Under the pieces are notes generated by a model. The model made no database searches. It had not been told where the DNA came from and was given only the letters and a program-made list of their open reading frames with translations. The translations under genes and the position numbers were made by a program. A stretch of 7,574 bases of DNA from Bacteroidota bacterium (GTDB lineage: Bacteria; Bacteroidota; Bacteroidia; Chitinophagales; UBA2359), in the NCBI GenBank assembly GCA_020627525.1, contig JAHDGP010000175.1, forward strand, positions 1,238 through 8,811, given 5' to 3'. Positions 6,413-7,574 of this stretch are shown here, one piece after another (positions within the stretch are counted from its first letter, which is position 1; every line of letters begins with the position of its first letter).

Positions 6413-6457
6413 AAAAACTGCCTTGTCATACTCAATTATGCAAGGCAGTTTTTCTTT
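6413..6457 (+). terminator. Rho-independent terminator after the lipoprotein gene
   Basis: AAAAACTGCCTTG at 6413-6425 pairs perfectly with CAAGGCAGTTTTT at 6441-6453, a 13-bp stem. The loop can form a further CATA/TATG step around one bulged T. A T-rich run continues to 6457. The A-run on the left arm would give a U-run on the other strand too, so it could work both ways, but no gene converges here. It separates the lipoprotein gene (stop at 6352) from the alpha-galactosidase gene. Confidence 0.9.
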
Positions 6458-6548
6458 ATTTAAAGAAATTTTCTTCTTTGATATTACAATTTTTCGAAAT
6501 TCCTAAAAGAAATCTGTATTTTCATTGCAACATTAGCATTTCTATTAG

Positions 6549-7574
6549 ATGATTTTCGAAAAAATAAACATTTCCTACTTTGAATCTGAACAAATAAAAA
6601 CTGTTCAATTCAATCCTACAGCTTTTTACAAGCATCAATTATTTTCTTGCTTATTTTCCAAAAAAGAAAACCGTTTAAGGCTAATCATTACACCAGAAAA
6701 ACCTTTTGTACTAAAAGATGTTTCACTTACCTTTTCTAAAGTATTTCATCCCAAAGAAAAAATATTCTCTAATGGTTACCAAACCTGGACTGAAAGTAAA
6801 GAGTTTGGAATTGAAGATAAAATGCCTGGATTGAGAAGTTCCACCTTTGCCCTCAACAAAAAATTCAAACTACCTTTTTATGGCGATTATTTCTTTAAAA
6901 ATTATCCAAACAAAAAAGGACAATTACACAGCTATACCTACACCTATTTTAAAACTGAAGGTAATTATGAATTGTGGGGATCGTTAGCAGAAAATTCTGG
7001 CTTCACTATTTTCAATATTGACACTCAAAACGAAGAAGTTGTCATTCATAAAGATTGTGAAAATTTATCCTTGGAAAATGAATTTCTGGCTTTCGATTTA
7101 TTTCATCAGACAGGAGAAGCAAATGATATTTGGGAGAATTATTTTTCTGCTTCAAATCTTTCTGCCCCCACTGCTCAACCAATGTCGGGCTGGACAAGTT
7201 GGTATCATTATTATACCAAAATAAATGAAAAAATTATACTGGAAAATTTAGCGGCATTTCATAAAAGAAAAACGCCAATCGACATTTTTCAGATAGATGA
7301 TGGTTATCAAACCTCCGTCGGTGATTGGCACCCAAACAAGAAGTTTGAAGGAAAAATGAAATCTATAACAACCGCAATTCACGATGCGGGCTACAAAGCA
7401 GGACTTTGGTATGCTCCCTTTGTTTGCGAAGAAAATTCCAGCATTTATAAAAAACATCCTGAATGGATTTTGAAATACGACGATGGCAAGATGGTCATTG
7501 CAGGCTACTCTTTAGATTGGAGTGGCAATTTTTACGTACTAGACTTTGAAAATTTTAAAGTAAGAAACCACATC
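6549..7574 (+). CDS. GH36-type alpha-galactosidase, N-terminal part (runs off the right edge)
   Basis: The enzyme probably hydrolyses alpha-1,6-linked galactose from oligosaccharides such as melibiose or raffinose, or a related alpha-galactoside. The 342 visible codons are open to the window end. Residues 1-200 form the N-terminal beta-sandwich region, with GYQTW at 76-80. The (beta/alpha)8 barrel starts at SGWTSWYHYY (213-222), with DIFQIDDGYQ at 245-254, GDWHPN at 258-263, GLWYAPF at 285-291 and HPEW at 303-306, all hallmarks of clan GH-D. The catalytic nucleophile Asp and the acid/base lie beyond the edge, so activity cannot be confirmed. There is no signal peptide, so it is probably cytosolic, implying that a transporter imports its substrate. 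TAG at 6546-6548 lies directly before the ATG at 6549 in the same frame, which rules out any upstream start. No convincing promoter is visible between the terminator and the start. Confidence 0.88.
   Translation, partial: MIFEKINISYFESEQIKTVQFNPTAFYKHQLFSCLFSKKENRLRLIITPEKPFVLKDVSLTFSKVFHPKEKIFSNGYQTWTESKEFGIEDKMPGLRSSTFALNKKFKLPFYGDYFFKNYPNKKGQLHSYTYTYFKTEGNYELWGSLAENSGFTIFNIDTQNEEVVIHKDCENLSLENEFLAFDLFHQTGEANDIWENYFSASNLSAPTAQPMSGWTSWYHYYTKINEKIILENLAAFHKRKTPIDIFQIDDGYQTSVGDWHPNKKFEGKMKSITTAIHDAGYKAGLWYAPFVCEENSSIYKKHPEWILKYDDGKMVIAGYSLDWSGNFYVLDFENFKVRNHI

Noticed and set aside
7018..7457. Short open frames on both strands inside the alpha-galactosidase
   Set aside because: They overlap a continuous GH36 reading frame with intact motifs.

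Overview
The window looks like chromosomal DNA of a Bacteroidota bacterium. The sequence is AT-rich. Most start codons have no Shine-Dalgarno (SD) sequence, and several starts are preceded by TAnnTTTG-like -7 elements, the Bacteroidota promoter signature. The ABC ATPase is of the FtsE type usual in this phylum, with no ftsX beside it. The lipoprotein carries an acidic stretch right after its lipid-modified cysteine, as exported Bacteroidota lipoproteins do. Placement below phylum level is not supported by what I can see.

Layout: positions 1 to 4728 are filled by five genes, all on the minus strand. In transcription order they are a membrane-anchored phosphodiester glycosidase (NAGPA-like) protein, a PAPS-dependent sulfotransferase 25 nt behind it, a BCS1-like AAA ATPase, methionyl-tRNA formyltransferase (fmt), and the N-terminal half of 6-phosphofructokinase (pfkA, cut by the left edge). 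fmt and pfkA are 4 nt apart and almost certainly cotranscribed. From 4860 rightward the genes are on the plus strand: ftsE, a predicted surface lipoprotein of unknown function with a strong terminator behind it, and the first 342 codons of a GH36-type alpha-galactosidase cut by the right edge. The only divergent junction, 4729-4859, holds one perfect TATTTTTG box facing each way.

Functionally this is a mix of housekeeping genes (fmt, pfkA, ftsE) and accessory genes. The glycosidase/sulfotransferase pair may act on one glycan or lipid substrate, but that rests only on adjacency and orientation. The AAA ATPase has a clear C-terminal motor and an N-terminal region I do not recognise. No tRNA, rRNA, CRISPR array, insertion sequence or phage gene was seen. 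No gene-free stretch exceeds 300 bases; the longest are 6353-6548 (terminator, then no convincing promoter), 2598-2735 (candidate promoter), 1386-1520 (inverted repeat and SD) and 4729-4859 (divergent promoters). I see no strong evidence for a wholly new defence or mobile system. The best leads are the SD-dependent fmt start, the apparently leaderless ftsE, and the glycosidase/sulfotransferase pair.
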